IMG/VR virus record: IMGVR_UViG_3300032092_000076
Coordinates: 1 to 41,153 of that record
DNA: 41,153 nucleotides
Source of the DNA: a virus
Strand: one strand, 5' to 3'
Of the stretch, positions 17,679-26,540 are shown piece after piece. The translations under genes were made by a program, and so were the position numbers. Each line of letters begins with the position of its first letter. Position 1 is the stretch's first letter. The notes beneath the pieces were generated by a model. It worked only from the letters and a program-made list of their open reading frames with translations. It made no database searches and had not been told where the DNA came from.

Positions 17679-20600
17679 ATGTCGAAGTTTGGTGATGCCA
17701 AGAGTCCTCTTGACCCAAGATTCCCATTCTCGGTTGAACCAGGCGGTAGCGTCATCAACCTCGCAAATAAGCTTAGCTCCCTGCTCGTTTATGACCCAGT
17801 CTCTGGAATCATCAAAAACCTAGTCGGCGGCCAACTCATGCAAGGCGTCGGAACCCTAGACATCAATAGGTTCCCGATCGCAGAACTCTTTGGTGCCCCA
17901 TACGCATGGAGGACATCAAAGGTCACAACAGGACCGAACACTATCTACGGGCACTTTGTCGGATCAGGTGCAAGTTCTATAAACCACTTCTCGACAGGCA
18001 TGACCCTGTCTTTCTGGTTTAGAAATAACAACACACCAATCGGTGCCCCGCCGACGGGCAATCTCCAAAGGACCAATAAGGTCATAGTCGTATCAGGCAA
18101 CTCGCTGTTGAACTTCAATGTTGAGCCTCAGAGAACTAAGTTCGCAGTGTATAACGTGACATCTCCTGATGGGCTTGGTGAGGAACTTGCATTTGGGTTC
18201 AACAACAATACGAGCGGCGGCACTCCACTCGTTCACACTCTAACAACGAGAGATTCAAGGGACTATCTCAACAATCCTCACACATTTGAAAGCTTTGGGT
18301 GGGGATCTGTCACATTAAACCCAATGCAGAAGCCGATCACCCTTGGATTTCAAAAGTGGCACCACATTGTGATTGCAATGTCGGCTGGCGATTCATTTAC
18401 GACAAGCGGAAGGCAGATAAGAGAGAGGACGAACCAAGGATACTCAGCCGTCTATGTCAACGGAGTTCTTGTGAATCGTTACATCGGCGGAATGGAACCC
18501 GGCGTCTTCATCAAGGGCTATGGCACGTACCCCTTTGAAAGTCTATCTCCTGATGGTTTCGTTACTGACAGAAAGTCAGACCCACTAGACAAACTATGGT
18601 TTGCTTACGACTCTGCAACAAACAACAGGCACTACACACAGTTTTGCACATGGGACAGAGTGCTAAGCACCGAGGAAGTTGAGGTCCTGTATTTTGGAAC
18701 CAGACAGGGCGTTCATACACAGGGCATTACCAATGTAAGCCAACCGCCAAGAAAACCGCGTAACCTGCCATCAAGGGTCACCAAGACAGTCAACATCGGA
18801 TTTGATGATTCACCTGGACCAAGAGGAAACTCTGCATATGATGACTCAAGATCACTCATCGGAGACGTCAGCGTTACCCTTGGTTCAAACAATCTCACAC
18901 CAGGTAACTATGGCATAAGCTATAATGCAAATCTCGACACCGACCTCAAGGGTGTCATTCCTGCAAAGCTTGCAATGGAGAGCGTTGGAAGCCTTCCAAG
19001 TGAGTTCACACTGTCACCCTTCAGTGAGAATCTTAGCCGTGAAAATCTTGTCACGCACGATGGGACCGAGGGCACAGCTCTCATAAGAATCCCGATAAAC
19101 TCAGTCACTTCCTCGAGAAACCTACAGATCGCAGGCAGGACTGATTCTGCAATGGCCAAGAGAATCAGCAACACAACATATGGGTCCTTGTTCCTCAGTT
19201 CAGCCTTCAAGGACAACCCAGGCGCTTACATTGATGTCACGACTCCAGGCAAGCCTTATGCTGGTATAGCAGGCACGGGATTCCTCTACTACTCACCACA
19301 ATATTCAACTTGGCTGGAGAAGAGGTCGACAGGCAACTGGGCTTTTAAGCTCTTTAGTGAGAAGACAGCCTCAGAGAGAAACGATGCAGTTAATTCGATA
19401 GAAGTTAACGCAAGGACCTTACCGAATCCGGGTCTGGCAGACGTACTGAGGTCTGGTTATGGTTTTGCATCTGGTGCACTTGCGATCAGTTATGCAAGTG
19501 ACGTTCTTGTCTCTTCATCGATAGCCTCAGACTACTTTGTGACAGGTGTCAATGAGACACTAGCTCAGTTCAGCGCCTCTCCTCAAATAGGCTATTTCTT
19601 ACCGTTCAAGGAAAGCCTTGAGCATTTAGGATATCACTCAATCGGAACACCTACAGTCACTTTTGGTGCTCCATTTGCTCCAAAGTATCATGCATATGAC
19701 CATGAGACTATCAAGCTAGGCAAGTACATAGACAGGCCTTTTAGATTGAAGAAGGTCATACTACGTGTGCCTGTCAAAGTTGTCAGGAAAAATGAGGTCA
19801 CAGGATCGACAACATCGGAATCGTTCACAGGTGAGTGGGCGAATAACGTTCCTGCAAGGAAAGACATGGACAATTACGTCTTCTTCCTATACAGGCAGCG
19901 ACGCTCTTCTTACGAGATAGACAGTACCAATGATGTCTCAGCATCTGTAAGGTTCTTGATCGCATCTTCAAGTGTTTGTGTCTATAACTCTCCGTCATTT
20001 GGAAGGGCATTTGAGGATGGATTTTCAGACATCTTCGGCCAGAATACTCCCATATCTGCTTCAACAGGGTATAGCACGGTTGATGAGCAGCTGAACTCTC
20101 TGTACTCAAAGATGAACAATCTTCTCATTGACCCATTGCTATCACAAAGTCTTACAAGATGGGATTCACCACTTCATGGACCAAGTGTTGCGATAGATGC
20201 CCAACTTGACAATTTTGGGTTAGGCGCACATACTTTCGAAAAAAGTTTCTATCTAGAAGCGGAGATGACACCTGCTGTAGTTCTGGGTGGTAATCCTCCT
20301 GCAACATTGACGTACTTGACTAGCTCCACTACTGCTTATTCTACTTCATTCTTCTCTGTTGACAAGTACACAGGTCCCCTTGGTGGAGGATCTCCTACTG
20401 TTGATGATCTGGTTGATCCTGCTAATTGGGCACAGCAGGGATACAACAGGCTGTTCAATAGATACCCGTACACAGGAAGCTACTTGAACCTTAACGCCAG
20501 TAACACGGCACCGCCCATAACTTCAATCATCCAGAATCAGTGGGTTGGTGGTACAAGGCAGCCAAAGCTCAACAACTCTGCAAGAGGAAGTGTCACGGCA

Positions 20601-21263
20601 TCGAATCAGTACGATGCTAAACTGATAGCGCAGCCTTACTTCTCTTTCATTCAAGGTGAACCTTATACCTTGACACAGCGAGAAACCTACTTTAATGAGG
20701 AAGTTTCTCTAAACTTAGGCCCTTGGGGAACTTTTAGAATATACAAGGCGCCTGAGTTTAATGATCCCTGCTTTGACATTGAACTTGGAAGAACAGGCAT
20801 GTCTGTGGGTGACTATGCAGACAATATCTTTAAGAAACCCTTCCCATTAACTGTAGATGGAAGGTCAGTGCCAGGTGCAACGGCCAATAGGGCAAGAGGT
20901 CCACTACCAGGAGTTTTCCAAAGAACCAATCTCATAAGGTTCATGAGCTCATCTGCTGAGAACCTTGATACCACGGTAGCTGGATCACCTGTCTTTCTTA
21001 CTGCAAGCCAGTCAAGCATTGGAACTATGTCTGGTTCTAACATGGCCGACCTTGTTTCATCGATGACAGTTGGGTTCTTTACTGCAAGTCCCAACACCAA
21101 CAAGCAGATAGTCCGGGACTACATACTTTTGCCAAGTGATGAGCTCATCCTTGGGCTTGATGCAGGAATTACACCTCCACCTGATGTGACACCCACGTAT
21201 GACGACCCACACCCAGATGCGTTGGGTGGGATAGATCCGATACTGGAGATTACTGTACCATGA
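17679..21263 (+). CDS. Giant LamG-containing virion protein
   Basis: This 1194-residue structural protein carries a LamG-like domain at about residues 104-344. Marker strands in order are STGMTLSFWFRNN, WHHIVIAMS, YSAVYVNGVLVNRYIGG and FCTWDRVLSTEEVEVLYFG. LamG domains typically bind glycans or proteins, so it may form a receptor-contacting fibre or baseplate rim. The rest is beta-rich and repetitive in Ser/Thr/Asn/Gly. The C-terminus contains DYILLPSDELILGLDAG, a segment I associate with T4-like marine phage structural proteins. It ends in an acidic, proline-rich tail. The start codon lies three bases after the previous stop. The gene overlaps the next by four bases (ATGA). Confidence 0.72.
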   Translation: MSKFGDAKSPLDPRFPFSVEPGGSVINLANKLSSLLVYDPVSGIIKNLVGGQLMQGVGTLDINRFPIAELFGAPYAWRTSKVTTGPNTIYGHFVGSGASSINHFSTGMTLSFWFRNNNTPIGAPPTGNLQRTNKVIVVSGNSLLNFNVEPQRTKFAVYNVTSPDGLGEELAFGFNNNTSGGTPLVHTLTTRDSRDYLNNPHTFESFGWGSVTLNPMQKPITLGFQKWHHIVIAMSAGDSFTTSGRQIRERTNQGYSAVYVNGVLVNRYIGGMEPGVFIKGYGTYPFESLSPDGFVTDRKSDPLDKLWFAYDSATNNRHYTQFCTWDRVLSTEEVEVLYFGTRQGVHTQGITNVSQPPRKPRNLPSRVTKTVNIGFDDSPGPRGNSAYDDSRSLIGDVSVTLGSNNLTPGNYGISYNANLDTDLKGVIPAKLAMESVGSLPSEFTLSPFSENLSRENLVTHDGTEGTALIRIPINSVTSSRNLQIAGRTDSAMAKRISNTTYGSLFLSSAFKDNPGAYIDVTTPGKPYAGIAGTGFLYYSPQYSTWLEKRSTGNWAFKLFSEKTASERNDAVNSIEVNARTLPNPGLADVLRSGYGFASGALAISYASDVLVSSSIASDYFVTGVNETLAQFSASPQIGYFLPFKESLEHLGYHSIGTPTVTFGAPFAPKYHAYDHETIKLGKYIDRPFRLKKVILRVPVKVVRKNEVTGSTTSESFTGEWANNVPARKDMDNYVFFLYRQRRSSYEIDSTNDVSASVRFLIASSSVCVYNSPSFGRAFEDGFSDIFGQNTPISASTGYSTVDEQLNSLYSKMNNLLIDPLLSQSLTRWDSPLHGPSVAIDAQLDNFGLGAHTFEKSFYLEAEMTPAVVLGGNPPATLTYLTSSTTAYSTSFFSVDKYTGPLGGGSPTVDDLVDPANWAQQGYNRLFNRYPYTGSYLNLNASNTAPPITSIIQNQWVGGTRQPKLNNSARGSVTASNQYDAKLIAQPYFSFIQGEPYTLTQRETYFNEEVSLNLGPWGTFRIYKAPEFNDPCFDIELGRTGMSVGDYADNIFKKPFPLTVDGRSVPGATANRARGPLPGVFQRTNLIRFMSSSAENLDTTVAGSPVFLTASQSSIGTMSGSNMADLVSSMTVGFFTASPNTNKQIVRDYILLPSDELILGLDAGITPPPDVTPTYDDPHPDALGGIDPILEITVP

Positions 21264-22453
21264 GCGCCTCTGTTGACCACTCTTATGTTGATATGGATGT
21301 TGAGTCAGGTGAGAAGACTTTCACGATTAGAAACAAGGGTGTGAAACCTTTGCAAATTGTATCCGCGAGCCAATCTAATCCAAGCTTTCTTTACACACCT
21401 TCCTTGACAGATATCGTTGGAACTGTGATTGAACCCGATAGTTCCTACACGGTGACAAGTAAAGTTAATCTTACTGGACAAGGAGAGCAGTCTGACACTG
21501 TGACCATAACAGCCACAGGCCTGACCGATGATCCAGACTCAGATAGGGTTTCCTCATGGTCAGGTTCAAGTAGAGTGACAGCCACAGCTATCGTAACGGA
21601 CGCTACAATACAAACCCAACAGCTCACATCCTTGGGTTTCAAGCAAATGTCATCCTTCACGTTCCCAAGCATAAAGTTCAATGAGACAAAAACTCTCAAA
21701 GTCTACATCTCAAAGAAGTCTGGAAAATTCCCGCTCAAGATAAGCAGCGTTACGCCTGTGTCCGTTTCATCTCTCTCATGGGATGTCTCGGTAAGCTCAG
21801 GAAAGCTTTATACATCAACAACATCAATTGGTAGCGCATTCACAGGCACCACACTTAGGCTTCCAAGACTCTTTGACAAGACCGCAGATGTAGCAGAGTA
21901 CACCATTACTGTGAAGGGCAAAGCACCATCTGAGGCTCTTCGTGGAAGGCTTGACATAGTGTCAAACTCGGGTGGGAAGACCGGCACAACCTCAATAAGT
22001 CTGAGCGGCTCAATGAATGAGGGTGAGATATCCTTGTACAGGACGGGTCAGGCGGTTGAGACATCCTACAGTTATGGAACGATCAACAAGGGTTCAAGCA
22101 AAACAGTCTCGTTTGACGTAGAGAATGTAGGAGGCTTTTACCTTATGCTTGACATCATCAAGCTTTCCTCAAGCTCAACAGGTGCCTCAAACTATGATAG
22201 AGGCACTAATGTCGTGGGTTTCGACCTTCTTTCTTTGCCATCACTTCCCTTGTTGCTAGCCCCAGGTGAGAAGACAACCTTCCAAGTAAAGGCGGTCAAC
22301 CAAAGGTCAACTTCAAATAATGTCAACTCAGGTGGTTCTGATTATGGTTTGAGTTCTACAGCGGGACCAACAAGCATTACTGTGTACCTTTGCGTTTATA
22401 ACCCGGACGGTGACACAAAAAAGATTACGCTCAATGGGAGCTTTAGCAGCTAA
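21260..22453 (+). CDS. Ig-like repeat virion protein (three ASH/choice-of-anchor-type domains)
   Basis: This 397-residue protein is built from roughly three Ig-like beta-sandwich repeats of the ASH/choice-of-anchor D kind. Each repeat has the same logic. SGEKTFTIRNKGVKPLQI opens the first, FNETKTLKVYISKKSGKFPLKISS the second (from about 130), and KGSSKTVSFDVENVGGFYLML the third (from about 270). Each later has a PGEK-, PDSS- or PSEA-type turn and a V-x-A-x-G/L-x-G strand. Ig-like modules on phage virions usually bind carbohydrates or decorate the particle weakly. It overlaps the upstream LamG gene by four bases. The repeat boundaries are approximate. Confidence 0.68.
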   Translation: MSASVDHSYVDMDVESGEKTFTIRNKGVKPLQIVSASQSNPSFLYTPSLTDIVGTVIEPDSSYTVTSKVNLTGQGEQSDTVTITATGLTDDPDSDRVSSWSGSSRVTATAIVTDATIQTQQLTSLGFKQMSSFTFPSIKFNETKTLKVYISKKSGKFPLKISSVTPVSVSSLSWDVSVSSGKLYTSTTSIGSAFTGTTLRLPRLFDKTADVAEYTITVKGKAPSEALRGRLDIVSNSGGKTGTTSISLSGSMNEGEISLYRTGQAVETSYSYGTINKGSSKTVSFDVENVGGFYLMLDIIKLSSSSTGASNYDRGTNVVGFDLLSLPSLPLLLAPGEKTTFQVKAVNQRSTSNNVNSGGSDYGLSSTAGPTSITVYLCVYNPDGDTKKITLNGSFSS

Positions 22454-23322
22454 TGCCAACATTTACACCACGCCCAAAGTACAATGCCTTCAATACTTCA
22501 ATTCTTCGTGAAAGGCTTCTGCACTTTGCTGGTAACTCATACCTACAGATCCTACCAGGTGATGCAGAAATCATACTTGTGGGTGAGTATGTGAGTGATG
22601 ATGAAGCCGTACAACTTCAAAGAGACCCTGTTTCTGCGGATGTTACCATTCCTGTGGGCAACGACTATGTTCTTGATGATTTTAGGGTTGCTGAAGTTGA
22701 TTCATACGTGGGCTCATACCTGTCTTTGACGTTTACAGGTTCAATGGATGATGGAACTAGAAGGGCGATATTTGATGCTGCAGTTCGAACAGGAAGTCAA
22801 GATCCCGGAAATGTGAGGTCAACTGTCAAGGCTGTTAGTCCAAGCATCGTTTCATTTGATGAGTACATGACTGGCGTTAACGATTCACCAGGACCATCCT
22901 CTAGAAATGCTCCTGGTAATTCAACAGTTCCTGCAAATCCATTCGGTTGGGGAGGTCCTGATCTGCCAAAGATCATCGGTGGCGTGCAGATAGCATCACA
23001 ATCCTTCTTCAGAAGTGCTATTGGTAACTTTAGAAGAAAGCCGAAGATTGGGATTGCCGCAAACCTCAGTCCTGTATCACATGGACAGTTGAAGGACCTT
23101 ATTAAGGGACCTGTCAATACGAAGACTTACGACGTGTCCAGACCGCATGGTGGTCAGTTTGATAATGCTCCACTTCTCGTGAAGTTTGTTGTATCCGGAA
23201 ATGTTGTCCCGCCAGCACAAACAACAAGTCAGAACATCTCGCCGACAGGAATTGTTGAAAATCCTTTCTTTGATGGTCAGGCAGTTTCTAGAGAAACTGA
23301 TGAGCTCATAGTTACAACATAA
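22453..23322 (+). CDS. Virion-associated protein, unknown
   Basis: This 289-residue protein has an N-terminal alpha/beta region (residues 1-110, with ERLLHFAGNSYLQILPGDAEI and ADVTIPVGNDYVLDDFRVAEV). A proline/glycine/asparagine-rich stretch around 150-175 (SPGPSSRNAPGNSTVPANPFG) follows and probably acts as a flexible linker. The C-terminal part is basic around FRRKPKIGIAANLSPVSHGQLKDLI. It starts inside the previous stop (TAATG) and ends the same way into the next gene. No family is recognised. Context indicates a tail or baseplate component. Confidence 0.66.
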   Translation: MPTFTPRPKYNAFNTSILRERLLHFAGNSYLQILPGDAEIILVGEYVSDDEAVQLQRDPVSADVTIPVGNDYVLDDFRVAEVDSYVGSYLSLTFTGSMDDGTRRAIFDAAVRTGSQDPGNVRSTVKAVSPSIVSFDEYMTGVNDSPGPSSRNAPGNSTVPANPFGWGGPDLPKIIGGVQIASQSFFRSAIGNFRRKPKIGIAANLSPVSHGQLKDLIKGPVNTKTYDVSRPHGGQFDNAPLLVKFVVSGNVVPPAQTTSQNISPTGIVENPFFDGQAVSRETDELIVTT

Positions 23323-24218
23323 TGGCTGGTCTACTAGATCCAAAATCGCGTGTTATAGACGCAATCATCACCGAGGTCGGAAGACAGCAGGCAGCTGCAG
23401 GTGGATTACGCATAAGGTACGTCACATTCAGTGATCAGACTTCTGCTTACGATGGCAGCGGTGGAGTTGCCATAAAATCTTCCGTGGGCCTTGGATTTGA
23501 GTCCAATCCATCGGTTTGGGACACTATCACTGTTGAGACCGACGAGAGTGGTCTACTGCTCCCATTCAGTGGAGATGATTTTACACTTACTGGTGATGGT
23601 GCTGCGATAGTCAGCGGCTCAATTGATGAAAATGCACAAGTCACGTCGATGATAGTCTCATCATCTATGGCTTCATTTGATAACATTCGAGCCCTAACAT
23701 CTCTCGAACAGGCTGTGAAGGATGAAGGCCTACATGTGACACCTGCACAGCATCAATTCACGATCAATGAGAAACTCCCTTTCACGGGTGAGCCTCCGAC
23801 TTCATCAATCGATGATGTTGAGTCATTCTTTGCAGATATGCGACTTGCAAATGTTCCAAACTTCAAGTTTCTACCACCTGTTCAAAAGCAACCGTCAGCT
23901 GCGGGTGGAACCCTCCCACTTGGAAGATACGCCGACCTATCAGAACGTGACAAGCTCACAGCAAGACCGGTTGAAGCACTTGAATCCCTAGAATGCTGCA
24001 ATTTCGAATTCAGCAGGCAGACAGAAAGGCACACGCTTGCAATACAGATGTTTGAAGAAAATAGTGTAGGTGTTAGAAAGCTTGATGTCATTCCTTATGG
24101 AAACGTCGGATTCTCCCCTGAAGGTTCTAGAAGCATGCTTTACTACGTTGGAAAGGTGTTTGAGGACGGTTTCGGAGTTCCCACCTTCGTCAATATCTTC
24201 ACAGTGGTGATAGAGTGA
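23322..24218 (+). CDS. Virion protein with conserved GRQ N-terminal module
   Basis: This 298-residue protein begins GLLDPKSRVIDAIITEVGRQ, followed by LRIRYVTFSDQTSAY. The same arrangement (short LD start, I-I-V-DA-I/V-x-T-D-x-GRQ helix, then a basic V-K/T-F-A strand) is seen in the gene at 32642. The two are therefore paralogous in the first ~45 residues. I associate this module with T4-like marine phage structural proteins. The remainder differs and ends in a strand-rich segment (YYVGKVFEDGFGVPTFVNIFTVVIE). The next gene starts inside its stop (GTGA). The likely role is a small tail or baseplate adaptor; function unproven. Confidence 0.68.
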   Translation: MAGLLDPKSRVIDAIITEVGRQQAAAGGLRIRYVTFSDQTSAYDGSGGVAIKSSVGLGFESNPSVWDTITVETDESGLLLPFSGDDFTLTGDGAAIVSGSIDENAQVTSMIVSSSMASFDNIRALTSLEQAVKDEGLHVTPAQHQFTINEKLPFTGEPPTSSIDDVESFFADMRLANVPNFKFLPPVQKQPSAAGGTLPLGRYADLSERDKLTARPVEALESLECCNFEFSRQTERHTLAIQMFEENSVGVRKLDVIPYGNVGFSPEGSRSMLYYVGKVFEDGFGVPTFVNIFTVVIE

Positions 24219-26539
24219 GAGTTAACATCAAGACATCGGGAGTCATTAAGATCGGCTCTAGCATCATCGAAAGCATTACTTGCAGAAGTGATGACATCAT
24301 GTATGCCGATATGCTTCTCGCACTTGGAGTGAACATTCCTGCTATTCTTGAGAAGGGCGGTAACAGTCTACGGTTGAGCATATTCAACAGAGAAGTTTCC
24401 TTTGAGACGAAACCCTTTGCAATAGAAGTTGTGGGTGACTCACTCGTATCCGCTACGACCGCAGAATCGATGGAAAAAGACAGGATTACAAAGATCAGGG
24501 AAGAGCTTTGTCTTTACTCTGATGTGATTGACATCACACGTTTCATCGCAAATGATCAGGCAAAATCCTCGAACTTCTCTTCAAAGAAGAACACTCTTGA
24601 TGTTGTAGCTGTGGGTTCAAGCAAAGAGTTTCAGACGGGAAACAACCTTGTCCCAGTGTTACCTGATATCTCTAGCGATATTGAAGAACTTGATGAACAG
24701 CAGATGAGGATGCTTGTATATCGAGGCTCTGATCCTGCAATGGCTTCAACAAAGTTCCCCGTGCAAGACCCAGGCAGCATACGCATAACAAAAAACGAAA
24801 ATGCACTGAAACTTGACAGTAAGGCTAAAACCAACGCGATATCAGTCTATAGAAGACTAGGCCAGCCTGGCGTGTATAGAGCCCTGAAGTACACGACCGA
24901 CTATTTTCAAGTAAAGCACACGGTATCCCTACCCTTTGCGACCCTAACAACTACGCCACAGCTTTTCTTTCACATTGAAGCTATCGATAGGTTGGGCGTG
25001 ACCCTTGATTACATTGTTAGCAAGGTTGAAGCAGTCAACATCGTTGAAGACGCTAATAGGCAGATCGCAAACTCTACAGGTTCGACAGGGGTCACAACGA
25101 CAATCTACACACGTGAAGTGCAGCCTCCAAGGACCACAAGGCTTGGATACTTTGTGCCATCACAGCTTCCACCACATACACAGCCCGGCATTATCCGTGG
25201 AAATCCAATAATTGTCCGCAGAATAAACAAGCGTGACAATGGCTTTTCCACAAGTCACATAGGAAAAGTCTTCCTACGAAAGAGGGCAATTGGGACTGAC
25301 AAATCAAAGGGCAGTGATGAAGTACCATTCTTCTTGAATAGAAAGGAAGATAACCTACAGGCTGTCATTCCAAAGTTACCGCAGGGCATAGTCGCCGTAG
25401 GACTACAAAGGAGGGACGTAAGTAGGCTGTCTGGGTTTGTAAACGTTGGTGCTATGGAGCTTGCTCAAGTCGGAAGCTCAGTGACCTTCACTGACACGGG
25501 CATGCGTGATGTGACAACTTATGAGTACAGGATAAAGTTCATAGACAACAAGTCCAACCAGCGCTATAGCACTAATACATGTTTGTATCGATTTGTCTCG
25601 TCTGTGCTATCACCAGCAGCCTTCCTATCAGTTGCCAATGTTTCTACAACGCCTGCCACGACATCAATCGGAAATGTTCCGTTAGTGACGATACAGCTGA
25701 ACTCCTCTGTTGCCGACCGTGGGATAGCCGACTCTGACACAATCCTTGCTGGGACCGGAGGAAATCGAGGAACTCTGCTTGCAGAGCAATCTTTGAATCC
25801 TGGCAACTACTCACCTGCAATGGCATACTATGTGAAAAGAGTCAACATCAGAACAGGTGAAATTGAGAACATTGGAATCTTCACTGATGCAAACATCGTA
25901 GATGACAGTGCTTTGCCTAATGGCTCTGCAAAAAGCGCAACTCCCCTAAGCTTCTTCGAGGAGTACAGGTACATCATAAGCCTCTGTCTTATCCCACCGT
26001 CTTCCTTGTCAACCAACTTGGTGACGAAAGCAGTTGACCCAAATACGGGCAGGCAGTACACCTTTAACTCATATAAGTTCAGATCAAGGAATCGATTCAC
26101 CGACCTACCGTCATCTAATGAAATGTCTAACCTTTCCTCAAGATCAGTTCTAAGAAGAAACACCGACAGCACTCAAGTTGGTATCGAGTGTTCCGTAAAG
26201 GTAAGCTTTGAAAGCCTTATGCCAAAAGTGACCAATATTGATGTGAGGAAGACTTACAACAGAAGCAATCTTGTGACGTGGAGGGTGTCTGGTGACCCAA
26301 GGCTTGTAGACCACTTTCAAGTATATGCTGAGGCTGACGGCATCAAGGCCCTGATAGGTTGCACTCATGCATTTACCAATGACGGCACATATCGATATGA
26401 TGATACACAACTTTATGAGAGGCTTGGAAGCGTGACATACAGTGTCAAGCCTGTCACACTGGACCTCACAAGAATTGACAGCGGTGCTTATGTATCTATT
26501 GTGAAGGACAGCACACTTCCCGACTATCTCAAGGTGTAG
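24215..26539 (+). CDS. Virion protein with fibronectin-III-like domains
   Basis: This 774-residue structural protein has a helical N-terminus (SDDIMYADMLLALGVNIP) and, from about residue 240 on, repeated beta-sandwich-like segments. Fibronectin-III-like signs are TYEYRIKFIDNKSNQRYS near 440 and the C-terminal domain NLVTWRVSGDPRLVDHFQVYAE (about 690-710), with its final YSVKPVTLD strand. The start is GTG (24215) overlapping the previous stop. The next gene follows after one base, and the stop is TAG. The C-terminal domain resembles one in the protein encoded at 30893. It may form part of a fibre or baseplate network. Confidence 0.67.
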   Translation: MRVNIKTSGVIKIGSSIIESITCRSDDIMYADMLLALGVNIPAILEKGGNSLRLSIFNREVSFETKPFAIEVVGDSLVSATTAESMEKDRITKIREELCLYSDVIDITRFIANDQAKSSNFSSKKNTLDVVAVGSSKEFQTGNNLVPVLPDISSDIEELDEQQMRMLVYRGSDPAMASTKFPVQDPGSIRITKNENALKLDSKAKTNAISVYRRLGQPGVYRALKYTTDYFQVKHTVSLPFATLTTTPQLFFHIEAIDRLGVTLDYIVSKVEAVNIVEDANRQIANSTGSTGVTTTIYTREVQPPRTTRLGYFVPSQLPPHTQPGIIRGNPIIVRRINKRDNGFSTSHIGKVFLRKRAIGTDKSKGSDEVPFFLNRKEDNLQAVIPKLPQGIVAVGLQRRDVSRLSGFVNVGAMELAQVGSSVTFTDTGMRDVTTYEYRIKFIDNKSNQRYSTNTCLYRFVSSVLSPAAFLSVANVSTTPATTSIGNVPLVTIQLNSSVADRGIADSDTILAGTGGNRGTLLAEQSLNPGNYSPAMAYYVKRVNIRTGEIENIGIFTDANIVDDSALPNGSAKSATPLSFFEEYRYIISLCLIPPSSLSTNLVTKAVDPNTGRQYTFNSYKFRSRNRFTDLPSSNEMSNLSSRSVLRRNTDSTQVGIECSVKVSFESLMPKVTNIDVRKTYNRSNLVTWRVSGDPRLVDHFQVYAEADGIKALIGCTHAFTNDGTYRYDDTQLYERLGSVTYSVKPVTLDLTRIDSGAYVSIVKDSTLPDYLKV

Positions 26540-26540
26540 G

